Assembly: GCA_033439265.1 (NCBI GenBank)
Contig: JAVTVX010000027.1
Location: forward strand, 3,611,001 to 3,675,000
Origin: Dillenia suffruticosa
Lineage: Eukaryota; Streptophyta; Magnoliopsida; Dilleniales; Dilleniaceae
Reading direction: 5' to 3'
DNA length: 64,000 nucleotides
The notes below the pieces were generated by a model, which saw only the letters and a program-made list of their open reading frames with translations, was not told where the DNA came from and made no database searches. The position numbers and the translations under genes are program-made. Numbering within the stretch: the first letter of the stretch is position 1; every line of letters begins with the position of its first letter. This document shows, in pieces, positions 1-13,059 of the stretch.

Positions 1-309
1 TATCAATTATAAAAAAAATCAAACCCACCAACTTTATCGGTGTTAATAATATAAGTATTGATACCCATAAAATTAATTGTAATTATATTATCCATCGATG
101 ACTATTATTTTGTTTAATAAATAAAACAATAAAATTATTAATAATTATTATATCCTGATTCAAGTAACGTCTGAAAGATGAAACCATCAAACCAGAAAGG
201 AAGGCGAGACCTCGTAATCACCACAAATTCTGCAAATAAGGTAACAACCCCCGAAATGCTTGAACCTGGTGACGGGGGTGTAACCTAACCACTAGTATGT
301 ATGATCCAT

Positions 310-673
310 CTTTTCCCACGTCATCCTATTCATCCTCATCATAGTTACAAGGCTTGTATTTGATTTCGTATCATGTTCTTGGTCGACGTATTTAATTCTT
401 TACTAACACATTGTATATGTTTTTCTCTTTTTTTCTGAAAAGGGTCAAAATGAAAAACATAAAACAAAAATTATACTATATAGTAAATAACCTGTCACAC
501 CTACATAAAAGTTTCCATTTTTTTATTAAAAAAAGAACTTTTTTCTCACACAAATAATATTATTCTTTACCATGTTGTTAACTACTACCCCCTCTTATAA
601 AATCCTTTCAAGATCCTTACCAAGCGCATGCCACATTATCTTTTGAAACTTTGTGCGTGAGAGAGAGAGAGAG
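310..673 (+). promoter_or_regulatory. FLS copy A core promoter and 5' leader
   Basis: A TATA box (TATAAAA, 596-602) lies 78 bases upstream of the ATG. A bZIP-type ACGT element (CCCACGTCAT, 315-324) sits about 350 bases upstream. Both are kept in the second FLS copy (TATAAAA 13350-13356; CCCACGT at 13064). FLS genes are commonly driven by MYB plus bZIP sites, so the conserved ACGT element is a fair candidate site; that role is inferred. The leader ends in a short (GA)n run touching the start codon. Confidence 0.55.
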
Positions 674-3439
674 ATGGAGGTGGAAAGAGTGCAAGCCATT
701 GCAAACCTAGCAATGTCCATGAAGACAATCCCAAGTGAGTACATAAGATCAGAGAATGAGCAACCAGGAATCACAACCGTCCATGGTAAGGACCTTCAAG
801 TGCCCGTGATTAACTTTAGTGATCCCGATGAAGCCAAAACCATCCGATCAATCGCAGAGGCTAGCCATGAGTGGGGATTATTCCAAATTGTGAACCATGG
901 TATCCCTGGAGAGGTCATAAAAAAGTTGCAAGACGTTGGGAAGGAGTTCTTTGAACTTCCACAGGATGAGAAGGAAAAAATAGCAAAGACTGAAGGTTCC
1001 GCGGAAGGTTATGGAACAAAGCTTCAAAAGGAAGTCGAAGGCAAAAAAGGATGGGTTGATCATTTGTTTCACAAGATTTGGCCTCCCTCTGCCATTAATT
1101 ATCAGTTTTGGCCTCAAAACCCTCCTTCTTACAGGTTCCGAAACAACCTATTTTTGCGCTTTTTCTCTTTTTTGATTTTCATCACCGATATTTAAATTTT
1201 ACCCGATTAATCTGTTTCGAGTATTATGAGATCCATTTTAGAGATTGACTCTCCTAAATCATTTTTTATCATTCTCAACTTGAACTCGAGATCTCTAATT
1301 AAGGGAGTAGAGTGTCTAATCACTCAATGCAAAAGAGTTTAGTATTATGCACTCTCTCTCGTGCATGTCATAGGACTTAAGAATTACAAAGAAAATGTGA
1401 AAACAAACACCAAAATCTCTTTTTTTTCCCCCTTAATTTTGTTGTGAAGAATAAGTAGAGGCTTGGATTTCTTTTAAGCACAAATTTATATAAAGTATAT
1501 CTCATGGAGTTTCTGCCCAAAAAGTTGTCTATTAAAAAATTGTCACCCGACATCCTTTCTTTCTTGTTTTCATGATTTTTGCTGCGAGTGCTTCCGTTCA
1601 TTTATACCATTTTATTAAGGATAAACAAGTCTTTCAATAAAACTATAACTCAATTAGTATTATTTCTTTTTTCATTTTTATTTTCACATGCTCTGATCCT
1701 AGGGGAAAAAAAAGATTGAAAAAGGGTTTTAATTTTTTTCGTAAAACGCACTACTAAACAAAGAGAAGAAATGCTGAAAATAGAAATTTATTTTATTTTT
1801 TCCTAAAGTTTTTATGCATTGGAATTGATAGGGAAGCAAACGAAGCGTATGCGAATTGCTTGCATGGGGTTGTAGGTAGGCTGTTCAAGTTCTTGTCCTT
1901 AGGGTTGGGGCTTGAAGAGGGAGAATTACAGGCAACAGTGGGAGGTGAAGAGTTGGTGTACCTAATGAAAATCAACTATTACCCTCCATGTCCTCGCCCA
2001 GATCTGGTGCTTGGGGTGGTCGCCCACACCGACATGTCTTCGATCACCATGCTCATTCCTAACGAGGTCCAAGGCCTTCAAGTCTACAGAGATGAACATT
2101 GGTGCGATGTCAACTACATCCCTAATGCTCTCATCATCCACATAGGGGACCAGCTTGAGGTATTTTTCCATTTTCCTTCCATAAAATCACTCTCGACGCA
2201 TTTATGTACTCTAATACTTGGCCATGAATTTTTTTTGTTTTTTGATTTAATTTGATTTGATTTTATAATTTGGAATCATATTATCTAACCACAATTATGA
2301 ATTCTGAACCAAAAGGACAATGGAATGGACGGTGGCCTCGCAGATATATTGGGCCCTAAAGAATAAAGACACCGGAGATGAGATTTTTTTTTTTTTTTTT
2401 GGGAGAAGTTTGCTCCATTAGGAAGAATGTTAGGTTTCTTTGGATAATCTTTTCTATCTCCTCCTTTAATGGTAACTCTCCAATTTTTGACCGAAGGAAA
2501 GAGAGAGGAGAGAGGAGAGAGGAGAGAGGAGAGATTAATTTTTTTAATTAAAATTGTTTTTTATTTATAAAACTTATTTTGATTAAAAATATTTTAAATA
2601 AAGTAAAATAAACTAAAAACAAACTAAGAAGGCACTTAATTGGAATCGAAATTAGATTTAAAATAAAAATTTTTTTAAATGAATTTCAAAAAAACAAGAC
2701 TTCAATTGATTTAAAAAATCTCATAATTTGACGGTTTTATTTTTAAACTTCATTTTTATTCTATTGATTCTGAAAAATAATATAAATTTTAATTGGATTT
2801 TTTATTTTGATTGACTTCAACCGGATGACCCCTAAGCCAGAAATCTCAATTATTTTATAGAATCACAAGGCTAACGGCTGATGCTCCTTTTTATTTAAAA
2901 AAAAAAATCATTTGTTTGTAATGACATTCCCTTGACTTACAGTACAGCTGGTAAAAATTCTAAGACTTTGTACAATGACGTCATAAAATCAGCATGTGTC
3001 CCCACTTTTCATTAGAAACTTTATCACTAATATTTTACGATACCCATGCCATGTGTGTGTGTGTTTTTTTTTAATTTTAATTTTTTCTATATTCTTTTTG
3101 TATTTGTGTCATCACATTCGAGTTTGAAATAAACAAAAATAAAGATATTGATCATAAATTCTATTTTCTCTATTTATCTATCCACATATCTATCTATTCG
3201 ATCGACTATTTGTCTGTCCGTCTCAGATCGCCAGCAATGGAAAGTATAAGGCAGTGCTGCATAGGACGACAGTGAACAAGGAAAAGACAAGAATGTCGTG
3301 GCCGGTGTTCTTGGAGCCACCGCCGGAGTTTGTGGTCGGCCCTCATCCGAAGCTTGTCACCAATGAGACTCCTGCAAAGTACAAGACCAAGAAATATGGT
3401 GACTATGTTTATTGCAAGCTCAACAAAATTCCCCAGTGA
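674..3439 (+). CDS. FLS: Flavonol synthase, copy A (3 exons, 333 aa)
   Basis: 2-oxoglutarate/Fe(II)-dependent dioxygenase that turns dihydroflavonols into flavonols; soluble cytosolic enzyme. Exons: 674-1134, 1832-2159, 3227-3439, all with GT-AG junctions and joining in frame to 333 residues, the usual FLS length. The N-terminus [10 protein letters not shown] and the motif [14 protein letters not shown] are FLS hallmarks. Iron ligands are H219, D221 (AHTDMSS) and H275 (LHRTT); the 2-oxoglutarate site is R285/S287 (RMS). The substrate-contact FLEPP segment is present. Two FLS signatures deviate: CPRPDLVLG in place of the usual CPxPxLAL, and SSITMLIP in place of SxxTxLVP. The start is the ATG after the (GA)n leader; the upstream in-frame codon is GTG. 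Intron 1 carries a SINE-like insert. The gene is paired with a near-copy at 13438. A related dioxygenase (anthocyanidin synthase) is less likely because the N-terminus and motifs fit FLS. Confidence 0.95.
1190..1338 (-). mobile_element. SINE-like insert in FLS-A intron 1
   Basis: This block is absent from intron 1 of the second FLS copy, where flanking sequence is otherwise alignable. Read on the minus strand it resembles other SINE-like copies in the window: a box B-like stretch (GAGTTCAAGTTGAG), a GGAGAGTC segment, then a tail related to GATTAATCGGGT. A second, diverged minus-strand copy lies at about 7795-7950. Limits are approximate and I did not find a clear target duplication. Confidence 0.4.
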
Positions 3440-6400
3440 AATTTCCCAACAATTTGGGGTGGTGGGTTTCCTGAATAATTAAGGGCAAATGTTGGAGTTA
3501 ATAAATAAATTGTGTTGAAAATAATTGATTATCATTGATCAATGATAACGTGACCACCTTTGATTTTCGCATCCTTCTTCCGTTATCTCACATTCAATTA
3601 CATATATAGCCCCAACCTTATATATATATAATATGTGCCAAACATAAATTCACTATGTTTTTTTCTTTGTTGTTACTATGAGATTCAAATATAGATTATG
3701 GAATTTTTAAAAGAATAGTTTAATAGTATAAATTTCTTTCTTTTAATTTGATAATCTCAATTTTAAATTTTTATACGATAAAACAAAATAAAGATCATGA
3801 GACTAGAGGACGAAAGATATCACCCTCGTGAGGCTGTCCCATAGGGACCGTAGCCACGCTATGCTGATAAATCGGAATGGCAAGGTCAATTTGAGCCCTT
3901 TGTGTGGTGAGCCCAATCTCCCGACCCGTCTACATCACCTGGCAACATGTCCTTAGCCGGTTCCCATTTAATGCAACGCCTATGGTTGAGAAAAAATGTA
4001 ACAACTACTGGTCATGAACCATTAAGGTCTCAAGTTATGAGCTGTTTATGAGTTGTCTCAATTTATTTTCAACGTGGCTTATGAGTTGTTTCTTTCCCGT
4101 CTAATTTTTGGTTTTTGATCGTCTGATTTTTTATTTTTAAATTATCGATATCTAATATTTATTTTAAATTTGATTTAAATTGAATTGAATGCATAAGGAG
4201 CAAATCTTTTTCGATATATGTTTTCTTTATACATAAAATTCGAATTTGATACCTTTTTATTTCGATATTTTTTGATTTTTTGGTTTTGGTTTTTGTTGTC
4301 CCTATTTTAGTTGGCCGGTTTTGCCCCCACATTTGGCCTATACCCAAAAGTAGCATTAGACATTGCTCTTCGAACTTGCATGTGTATATATTTTAAGAAA
4401 TAATAAAAGAGGTATTTTTTGTATTACACAAAATTTAAACCCTAAATTACAGGATTAAAAAGAATTGTGACCACTATACTATCCTCTTAGCAAGATAAAT
4501 GAGGTGTTATTAACATGTGCCTTTTCTAATTGTTAAAATTCACAATTTTCTTAATAAATAATTAAGAAAATAAGTTTCTTAATGTTCCTGATCAAACTTT
4601 TTTCAATATAGGAATATTGAAATATTTCTAATTCGATGTTTCTTGTCATTTCATAAACCCGTGCATGATTTTTTGCTGGCATGAAGAGAACCAGACACTG
4701 ACTGTGTGGACCGCTTGCTTGCTTTTCAATGGGAGTGATGGGGGATAAGTCCGAGTGTCGTGATCATCATGATGGGATGGGATCCCTCTGTCCCTAGATA
4801 CGTAGGGGCTTGGATTGGAGCTTCAAGCAATATTTACATTACCTTCCTCTTCCCAGCCTTGGCCTCTTTGCCTTCTTCACCAGTGGCTACCAAACCCTGT
4901 TCAATGTATACAATGGCTTCGTGTTAAAAGACATAATAGTAAAAAAAAAAAAAAACACCTTTAGACTATCAACAATAGTGAACAATTTGCAATGCGAAAT
5001 TCTAACTTTGTTGATTTTTATCATAATTTCACCGATAAGAGAATGTGTTTTCCGATCTAGAAGCAAAATGAAGCCAAAAATTCTGGAATTGAATTTGAAA
5101 TTGGAAAATCATGAAGAGGAGAAAAACATAAAAAACAAAATCGATGATTGGATTGACAAGAAAACAAGAAATTGATTGGGAGATCGTTGGAGAAGAAAGA
5201 ACATGATCTGGCAAGCTGGACTGCAACAGGGAAAATCTAAAATCTGGAATTATTCGATCATTACGAAACTTGATTTAGAAACAAAATTGATCATTATATA
5301 TTTGATTCACATGCAAGAACGCTTATACAAACATACACATTTGGCTTTCTTTTCTTGAAATCATTCAACAACCTGAAAAATCAAATAAATTGGCAGTGAA
5401 ACCGCAGACATATGTTTCTACAAACCAATGTATGAAAATTGAAAAAAATATGCGGCAAAAATTGGAAAACAAAGATTCATCTTTCAAAGGATCATACCTT
5501 TTCCCACATTTGCTTGTTCCCATGAATTGCTTGATGTCTACTAAGGTTGTACATAAGAAATTGAAAGAAGGGGTGAAATTTGATTATTCTGCCTAAACAA
5601 CAATTGAGAAATGAAGAAGCTACAAGGTTTTAATCTTACACATTAGAGACCATGTTCAGTGTCATATGCTAAATGATAAAATCCTCACTAAATCTGTCTA
5701 CTTTTATGAATAAAATCCAATGCACCAAAATAAGTTAGGATTTATTATTATTATTATTATTATAAGCAAATCTTTCTAGTTATTTATGGAAAACAAATAA
5801 ATACACATAAAACAGACAATGCTTAGTAATTTTCCAAATAATGAACAGTGAAAAAGCCAAGTTATTGCATGTTCTCACTAATTTTTGGTTTAGGTTCATT
5901 GCTTACTTTTATGGCATCCCTTTTATCATGTGCATGAATTTTCTTGCAAGCCAAGTTGGGGATATGGTGGTAGACTTAACAAAGCAATATGTTACATTGT
6001 GTGCGGGCTTGGGTCTTCCGTATGTTTGTGCATGAGAGAGAGACCAACACACAGTTGATCAAAAAAATATTAGATCTTTTAATAAAACTTAGAATTTAAA
6101 TTTTGAAAATAGAAAAAATTATGTTGGAAGTATTTTCTCCAAAAAAGAGTTCGACAACATCTAGGAGTAGTAGTCAGAATATAATTATAAATATCGATTA
6201 ATCAAACACATCAAGAGAAAGATCATCTGTACAAATTTGTACCTACCCCTTCTTAAAAAGAAAAAAAAAACAATTTTATTTTATTCAAACAAAATTTAGT
6301 GGGTGGGGGTAATTTTTCCAAATATCGATGGGGATATAACTTTTTTGAAACATGTTCTCACTAATTTTCACGCATTTTATTTATTTTAGACAGAAAGTAA

Positions 6401-7380
6401 TAGTAAAGAAAAATAATGAACTAAAAGATTTTTTAAAAAAATGTATAAAATGAATTTATTCAGAGCTTTCAATGGTTTTTTTAGTGTTAAATTTTTAATT
6501 TTTTTTATTAATATTGATAAGAATTTAATACTTTGTTTTTGCATTATTGTGGTTGTGTTTTTAATTTATATGAATTTAGCTTTCAATGGGTTTGACCTAT
6601 CTAGACCCAACCCATGATTTGGGAGGTTATTTTCTAGTTATACGAATATTTGAGGTTTTTGGATTTCCCCCCTTCCTCATTCATTGAAATAATAACTTAT
6701 TGTAAATTTTTTTAATAGTTTAAAAGTTTTAATTAGAATAGCAAACTCTCTCTCGCCATGTACTTTAGTCGTGCAAATCATAATTAATCATGAGATACTT
6801 AACCATTGATTTTGTCCAAATAGAAATCAAGGATGTCAGGAAAGGACAGGTATTCACTCATAGTACCTCGCCTCGCCGTGATCGGTAAATTATAATTCAA
6901 TTTAGTTCTTCTTTCTTTTCAAAAGATTTTAAATTTAAATATCTTTAAATATAAAAAAATAATAACTTAATATGCTCATAGCTTCGGTGTTGGTTGGTTC
7001 TATTAACAATACGATACTCCTAGGCAAGTCTTCAGATTCCCATTTAGAGTCCTCATCATGTTCTTCACCACCCTTTGCTTCCATACGCTCATCCATAATT
7101 TTGTCAAACAACACACTAAATAATTTACTAATACCCTTAAAACCCCCCTAGCCCCTGCAAGTAAGCATAAGGAATATATAAGATATATTAAAATAAAAAA
7201 ATAAAATAAAACTCAAATTCAAATTCAAATTATAAAATAAAATAAAATTCAAATTTATAAGTAATTTTTATAAAAATCATGAGTTTCTATTTTTAATGCA
7301 ATAAGAAAAAATATGAGGTTATAAAAGTCAAGTTAATAAATATCATAAAAAATAAAAGGGGTTATTTCAAAATTGGCAAC
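3440..7380. other. Intergenic spacer of copy A
   Basis: No convincing gene. Several blocks are shared with copy B (16933-18638 and 21151-24100), including 3840-3970, 4700-4870, 5450-5620 and 6450-7150; these are conserved only because of the duplication. Short open frames here show no recognisable domain. A (TTA)n microsatellite lies at 5741-5761. A SINE-like tail (TATCGATTAATCAAAC) ends near 6205. Confidence 0.6.
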
Positions 7381-7386
7381 AAAGAA

Positions 7387-7780
7387 ATGGAAACTCTTTC
7401 CTCCCACTTCACTCTCGCGAAATCCTGCACCCCACTCTCCCCTCTGCAACTCTTCATTTCCTATCCTCGCTTCTCTCTCTCTCTCTCTCTCTCATCCTCT
7501 TCAGTGGAAATAACACTCTCTTTTTCTCTCTCTGCAAAACTCCAAACACTCTCTCTTCCCCTCTCCCTCTCCTCTGTTTTTCTTCTCTCACGGTTTCTTG
7601 GCTGCTCACACAATTTAAAGCCTTCGACACGAATTTGTCATGCGTAGAAACAAATGCAATTAAGAAACGTGCAATTTCTATTCTGAATCTGGCCATTAAG
7701 GCTTCGGTGGATGCCAATTTGGTTCTTGTTATTGTCTCCGTCACCGCATTCTGTGCCCTGGCTTTTTTCTGCATGGACTA
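7387..7780 (+). other. Unassigned open region private to copy A
   Basis: An ATG frame runs from 7387 to 7647. In another frame, codons from about 7610 to 7780 read through a hydrophobic stretch rich in V, A and F that ends in a stop (ANLVLVIVSVTAFCALAFF then CMD). The region is CT-rich (a CT microsatellite near 7470-7492) and looks like the leader and first exon of a small membrane-protein gene or a relic of one. I do not recognise the family. Copy B has unrelated sequence at this point. Confidence 0.25.
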
Positions 7781-8435
7781 GTTTTTTTTTTTTTTTGTTA
7801 TCTAAATTTTATTTAACTATTCCGGTATGATAGGATCTATTTTAGATGTTGACTTTTTCAAATCATTTTTCATTATTCTTAAAGGTCAAACTTAAAATTT
7901 ATGATTAAAGGGATAGAGTTTATTGATCTTGAATTTTGATGCATGGACTATGATTTTAAGAGAGAGAAAAAATCATCTTGGGTGATCTTCGATTTTTGAA
8001 TTTCCAATAATTTTCATGAAATTTTTTATTTAAACCATTAAGTGAAGATTATTTATAATTTTGAAATTGACTCATAGGTTATTGTTTCTGCTGCTAAAGT
8101 AATTCTGAAATTGGGGCATCTGAATTTAGGGTTTTGTTGGCTTTAAAAATTGGAATTTTAGTTTATGTTGTAATCCATTAATTCAAAGATTCGCACTTTC
8201 CTTGTTGATTTTTTTTTTCGGGACATTTATGATGATTAGTTTACCATTCATGTTTTTGTTACGTGTATTTATTTTGAATTTAGGGTTTTTTGAATCGATT
8301 GATATTTGTGCTTTATTTTTTGTTAAACATTACTTGCTTGATATTCTTTTTAGACAGTTGAATGAAAAGATCTCCATTTCCTTTCTCTGTAGAAATGAAA
8401 ATTGTTCTTTTTATGGCTGATTTTCTGTTGTTAGG

Positions 8436-10542
8436 GCTTCATGGCGGGGATCAATGGTTTCTCATGTCTTTTTCACTGATGATCTTATATTGTTTGGAGA
8501 TGCAAAACTGGGGGTCCTCTCAATGATTCTTGAGTGTCTATAAAAGTTGGAGATAGGAGTGAATTACTGGTTAATCCGGGAAAATCTAAACTCTTTGTTT
8601 TTCCCAAAAGCCCTCTTGGCTTTGAAGATTTGTTTGGCCTCTCGGTATCAATTCCTTCTTATGGAGGATCTAGGGATATATCTTGAAGTTTCCCTTATTC
8701 ATGGGTGGGTTAGACACAATAAGTGTCAGTACCTGGTTAAAAGGTCCAAAATAAAATAACAGGTTAGAAGGCAAAGACTCTAAGTTTAGCTAGACGTCGT
8801 ACTCTTATTCAAGTAGCCATATCTACCATTCCGGCATATGCCATGCAATTCACCTGGTTGCCCGAGCAATTATGTGCTGAGTCAGACAGGATTCAAAAGC
8901 AATTTCTTTGGGGAGATATTGAGAAGACATGGAGATCCCATTCTGTCAGTTGGGCTAACGTGTGTCAATCGAAGGATCATGGCAGCTTAGGTATCAAGTC
9001 TACTAGGGAGATGAACACAGCTCTTTTGGTTAAGCTCAGCTGGAAGATTTTAATAAGGGATCAAGCTCTTTGTTGTGAAATTCTTCTTAGTAAATACCTT
9101 AAATAGGAGTCTTTTCTTAAATGTAGCAAACCTTCTAAATGCTCTTCCCTCTGGCATGGTCTTCTAAAAATTTGGGATTTACTAAAGATAGGAGTTCGTT
9201 GGAAAATTGGTAATCGGTTGGATATCTGTTTTTGTGAAGATATTTGGGTGGGATCATCCCTGTTGATCCAAAAATTACAAGGTAGTGAATTTGCGGACAC
9301 TAAGACATTGATGGTGAGCCACTTCATTATACTGGATCAGAGATGAGACATCGAAGGTTTTAATTCTCTATTACCGAAAAATGTGGTGGAAGAGATACCG
9401 ACAGTAATGATTTCTTGGGATTCAAATAACCGATATTATGTCAGTTGGGTAGGAGAAACATCTTTTTTCGGTCCAATCAGCATATTCCATCCTTTGTAAT
9501 AATAAGGTTTCTCCAAATCAGCTAACTCCAGCTAACTCTTGGAGATGGATTTGGTGCATGAGATGTCAAGAGCGGGCTCGATTGTTGGTATGGCTACTAT
9601 ATCATAATAGTTTGATGACAAATAGTCACTGCTTTCAACGAAGGACGGCGACGGATCCCCTTTGTCCCCTATGTTGAGAGTAAGAGGAAACTATTTTGCA
9701 TCTATTCTGAAATGTTTAGTGGTTCGGCAAGTATGGAACCGAAAAATCTTCCTTTTTATCAAAACTGGTGTTATCTCAATCTCCAGAGAAAGTTTGGCTT
9801 ATTCGGAATTGCAAATCTCATGCCTTACTAAGGGGTCATCCTTGAACTTTGATATTTGTTTATACCCTTTGAACCATTTAGAAGGAATGTTGTTTTGTAG
9901 TGTTTGAGGGTAAAATCTTTTCTCGGGAGGGTGTAGTGATTAGGGCTCTAGCTACACCAGAGATGGATGGATCGCTTTCTTGAGGGAACCATTTCAACCC
10001 CCCATTTGGGATGTTGGATCACTTGATATCCCCCTCCTTCGGGTACCTATAAATTGAATATAGATGGTTTAGTTCTTAGGAATACCAACTCAGTGAATAT
10101 AAGTGGACTAAACAGAAATGAGTTTGGGTTATGGATTAGAGGTTTTTTTAGGGAATTTAGGGTCTACAGCATTCATAAATGAGTTGTGGGGTGTTCGTGA
10201 CGGTTTGCTCATTTTAATCAAGTCAGAGCTCTCTCTGATAATCAAGGAGTTGGATTCAAACGAGTTGGTAACGTTATTCACATCAAGAGTTGAGCTGCAT
10301 CATCCTACCTTTTATATCATAAGAGAGTGTCAACATCCAATGAAGAAGGCAATAGTCTAATCTATAGCTTTTATCCCCCATGAGGGTAATAGATGTGCAA
10401 ACATATTAGCTCGTCTCGGACACTCAATGTCTCATGGAGTTTTTGATTTGTTGTCCCCATTTATAAAGCTTTATTGAGAGAAATTCAAGACTTAGCTTCT
10501 TTTAGGGGTTAGGGTTTTCACTCCCCATGTACCAAAAAAAAG
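8436..10542 (+). mobile_element. 5'-truncated L1-type LINE fragment
   Basis: Plain non-LTR retrotransposon remains, inserted into duplication copy A. Order: the end of the reverse transcriptase palm with the FTDDLILFG form of the (F/Y)xDD box (about 8480), the thumb region with IPAYAMQFTWLP (8830-8870) and QFLWGD, then SVSWANVCQSKDHGSLG (8940-8990), a zinc-binding zf-RVT-like part (WKIGNRLDICFCEDIWVG, about 9200; DPLCP near 9655) and an RNase H-like tail ending near ILARLGHSMSHG (10400-10440). Many stops and frame changes show it is dead. It ends in an A-run at 10535-10542. Copy B has 75 bases (30114-30188) at the matching site that are missing here, so insertion probably went with a small target deletion. 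Confidence 0.85.
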
Positions 10543-10759
10543 GGGGGGCGTTTAAAAAATTCAGGAATTTATGTGTCATATCAAGTAGGTTAATATTGCC
10601 AGACAAGAACCCCCCTTAGATTGATTTGGAATAAGATCCATCATCCCTCCCACGCCCTAAAACCACTCTGCCATTTCTTTCAAAGAAAGAGAAAAAAAAT
10701 ATAAAAATAAAAATAAAAATAAAAACACATTATGGGAAGAAAAGCCCTAATGTGAATCA

Positions 10760-11690
10760 TCTATTCCCTAGGTTTTAGGTGCTTCAACAATTGAATCACC
10801 AGAGGAAGGAAACAAAAACTCAAAATCAAGTTTCCCATTCTAGAAGTTATGGAGATGTTTGGAGTGAAATGTGTTTGGAAGAAAGCATGTTGTTGATTAA
10901 GGAACTGAGAGGAAGTGATCATGCTTCTGGGAGTATCGAGGCCCAGTGCAACCAAAGGACACTGCTTCTATGCATGAGTAGGAAGTTGGAAACTTACCTC
11001 GAGAGCAGCCTACTTCAGTGAATTTGCACATTTGGAAGAATTAGAAGTTGTGGGAACATCCGGACCTTCTTTTGTTCCCTTCAATTCAGAGACTCTTGAC
11101 TCACTAAATTTTGAAGCAGGCAAGGGTGAAGTTGAACTCAAAAGTCATCACAGGGAATTTGAGCTACCTAACTTGACAGTAGAAAATGAGTTTTCTGTCT
11201 ATGCCGCCCCAAAGATGCATCTCTAGATGTGGGTAAAGATAAGTAGGTGAACTATGAACATGCTGTCAGCATTGTTTGTCAGATCTATGGCAACATTTTA
11301 CAAGTTTGTCAGAGAAGGGCTATACACTTTCTATGAGACAAAGCAATCTGCAATGCAGTGCATTGACAACATCAACCATATAAAGAGTTCATCTTCTAAG
11401 GCTTTGATTTTGGAAGCCAATATAGCATAACGTCATCGAGGAAACATACTACAGCAAAAGGCGCAGAACTTTTGGCAAAGAGTTTTCATTATTCTGCAGG
11501 TTAGAGTATTCCACATTCTCATAATTTTTCCCACAAATAAATACTTACATGCATATTGTCGTTTATTTAAAATATAAGTTTCTATCCTTTGGTATCGACT
11601 CTATGTAAAAGATAGTAATCGATTCGGAGGTTCCTTCAACATACCTGGGTGCTTACAATTGTTTGCTGAAATCTGGGAGGTAAAATTATA
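10760..11690 (+). pseudogene. Unrecognised gene remnant, duplication copy A
   Basis: Matches 30350-31490 in copy B. Readable pieces include QQLNHQRKETKTQ (from 10779), SGDVWSEMCLE-like sequence, and FELPNLTVENEFSVYAAP (about 11155-11210). The frame is broken in several places, and about 190 bases present in copy B (31245-31435) are missing near 11630. I do not recognise the protein family. The conservation of peptide-like stretches in both copies suggests an ancestral coding gene downstream of FLS, duplicated with it and then decaying in both. Confidence 0.45.
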
Positions 11691-12756
11691 GAAAGCAGGC
11701 ATGGGTGCTTCCTATAATGTTGAAAAGTATCATGAAAGTTCTTAATTGAGATAATAAATTGGAAAATAGATTTTTTCAAATAGAGAAGCAATTAACAATG
11801 CAGTGAACTTACCATTATAAAAATGTTATTTTATTTTATATTTTTTTAAAGAGAACAAAAGAATGCCAATACAGTTTGTAATCTTTTTCCTACATATTTA
11901 AAAAATCATTTTTCCTTCTCCTCTTTTTTTTTAATAGAAAGATTTTGTAAGATGCTTTCCAAGTATAAAAATTGTTGTTTTTTTTTAATATAAACCACTA
12001 AGATCATGTAATCATGTTGGTTTCGACTAAATTTTATTCGAATCAGGTTGGATTCTTAAGAGACAAAACTCTCTAATACTTATTTTTACCATACACAAAA
12101 GTTAAATCCGAAATTTTATTTAAGATGTATCAGTATTCAGCCACTAAATCAACTAGATATTGGTCAAGTATAAAAATTATGATGAAATACAAAAATTTGA
12201 CATCAGTATATAATATAATTGAAAGGAAATGAAAATAAAAAAGATATGCTAAATTTACAATTAATCTTAGTAGACACATTTTGAAATGTCTAAAATGGAA
12301 TACAAGAATTTGCCAAATCTAGTGATGTTTTGCTTAACACAAAGGGCTGATTCTCACCTTAACCCAAAATCAATTAATTCCGATATTAATTGGATTTTAT
12401 TTAAGATTGTCTTGATAATTATCATTACGATCAAAACTCTTCAAAATTAACTGAGATAAATAATTTTGCTAATTTTTCCCAATTAAGAAACATTGTGCTA
12501 CTCCCTAGACTGTGGGCGTCTTCTGGTTTTGAATGACCGGAATTTTGAAAAAGAAGAAAAGGGCGGTGGGTGAGAAACTCGTGAAAGTTGTAATTATTTT
12601 GGAGGAGAGGAGAGTAATCCAGAAAATTCAATCATTCCGTGGGTATTAAAATTTATTTATTTATTTATTTTTATAATTCTATGGGTATTAAAATTTGTTT
12701 TATTAATAGTCATTGAATACTGATCCGATATTTATTATATACATAAATATTAATTC
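11691..12756. other. Spacer between duplication copies
   Basis: AT-rich, no gene seen. A diverged SINE-like stretch (about 12000-12180, with TTCGAATCAGGTTGGATTC) resembles one at about 17150-17300. A (TTTA)n run lies near 12648-12672. Confidence 0.5.
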
Positions 12757-13059
12757 AGAATTGTGAAAAAATTTAAATCCACCAACTATATCAGTCTTAA
12801 TAATAGAAATATTGATAACCACAAAATTATTAATAAATATATTATCGATCGATAACTATTATTTTTTAATAACTAAAATACTAAAATTATTAATAATTAT
12901 TATATTATGATTCAAGTAACGTTCAAAAAAATGAAACCAAACAAAAAAGGAAGGGGAGACCTCGTAATCATCATAAATTCTACAAATAAGGTAACAACCC
13001 CCGAAATGCTTGAACCTCGTGAGGGGGGGTGTAACCTAACCACTATTATATGATCCATC

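Larger units (their letters stand above)
1..11690. repeat. Tandem segmental duplication, copy A
   Basis: This segment matches 12757-31490 in the same orientation, in collinear blocks: the FLS promoter and gene, the stretch near 3840-3970 (versus 17770-17880), 4700-4870 (versus 21340-21490), 5450-5620 (versus 21700-21870), 6450-7150 (versus 22730-23650), 8040-8435 (versus 29840-30113) and 10550-11690 (versus 30186-31490). The true left end lies outside the window. Private to this copy are a SINE-like insert in FLS intron 1, a block at 7400-7980 and the LINE at 8436-10542. Exons are about 95% alike at protein level and spacers are more diverged, so the duplication is not brand new. Confidence 0.88.

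Noticed and set aside
4810-5175. 121-codon frame starting in a block shared with copy B
   Set aside because: The shared part (4700-4870) is conserved by duplication only; the frame is not kept in copy B (21430-21500).
5841-6035. 64-codon frame reading AYFYGIPFIMCMNFLASQVGDMV
   Set aside because: Looks peptide-like but no family recognised, no splice context and no counterpart in copy B; left as spacer.
7454-7774. 106-codon minus-strand frame rich in Arg/Glu
   Set aside because: Antisense to a CT-rich stretch; composition explains it.
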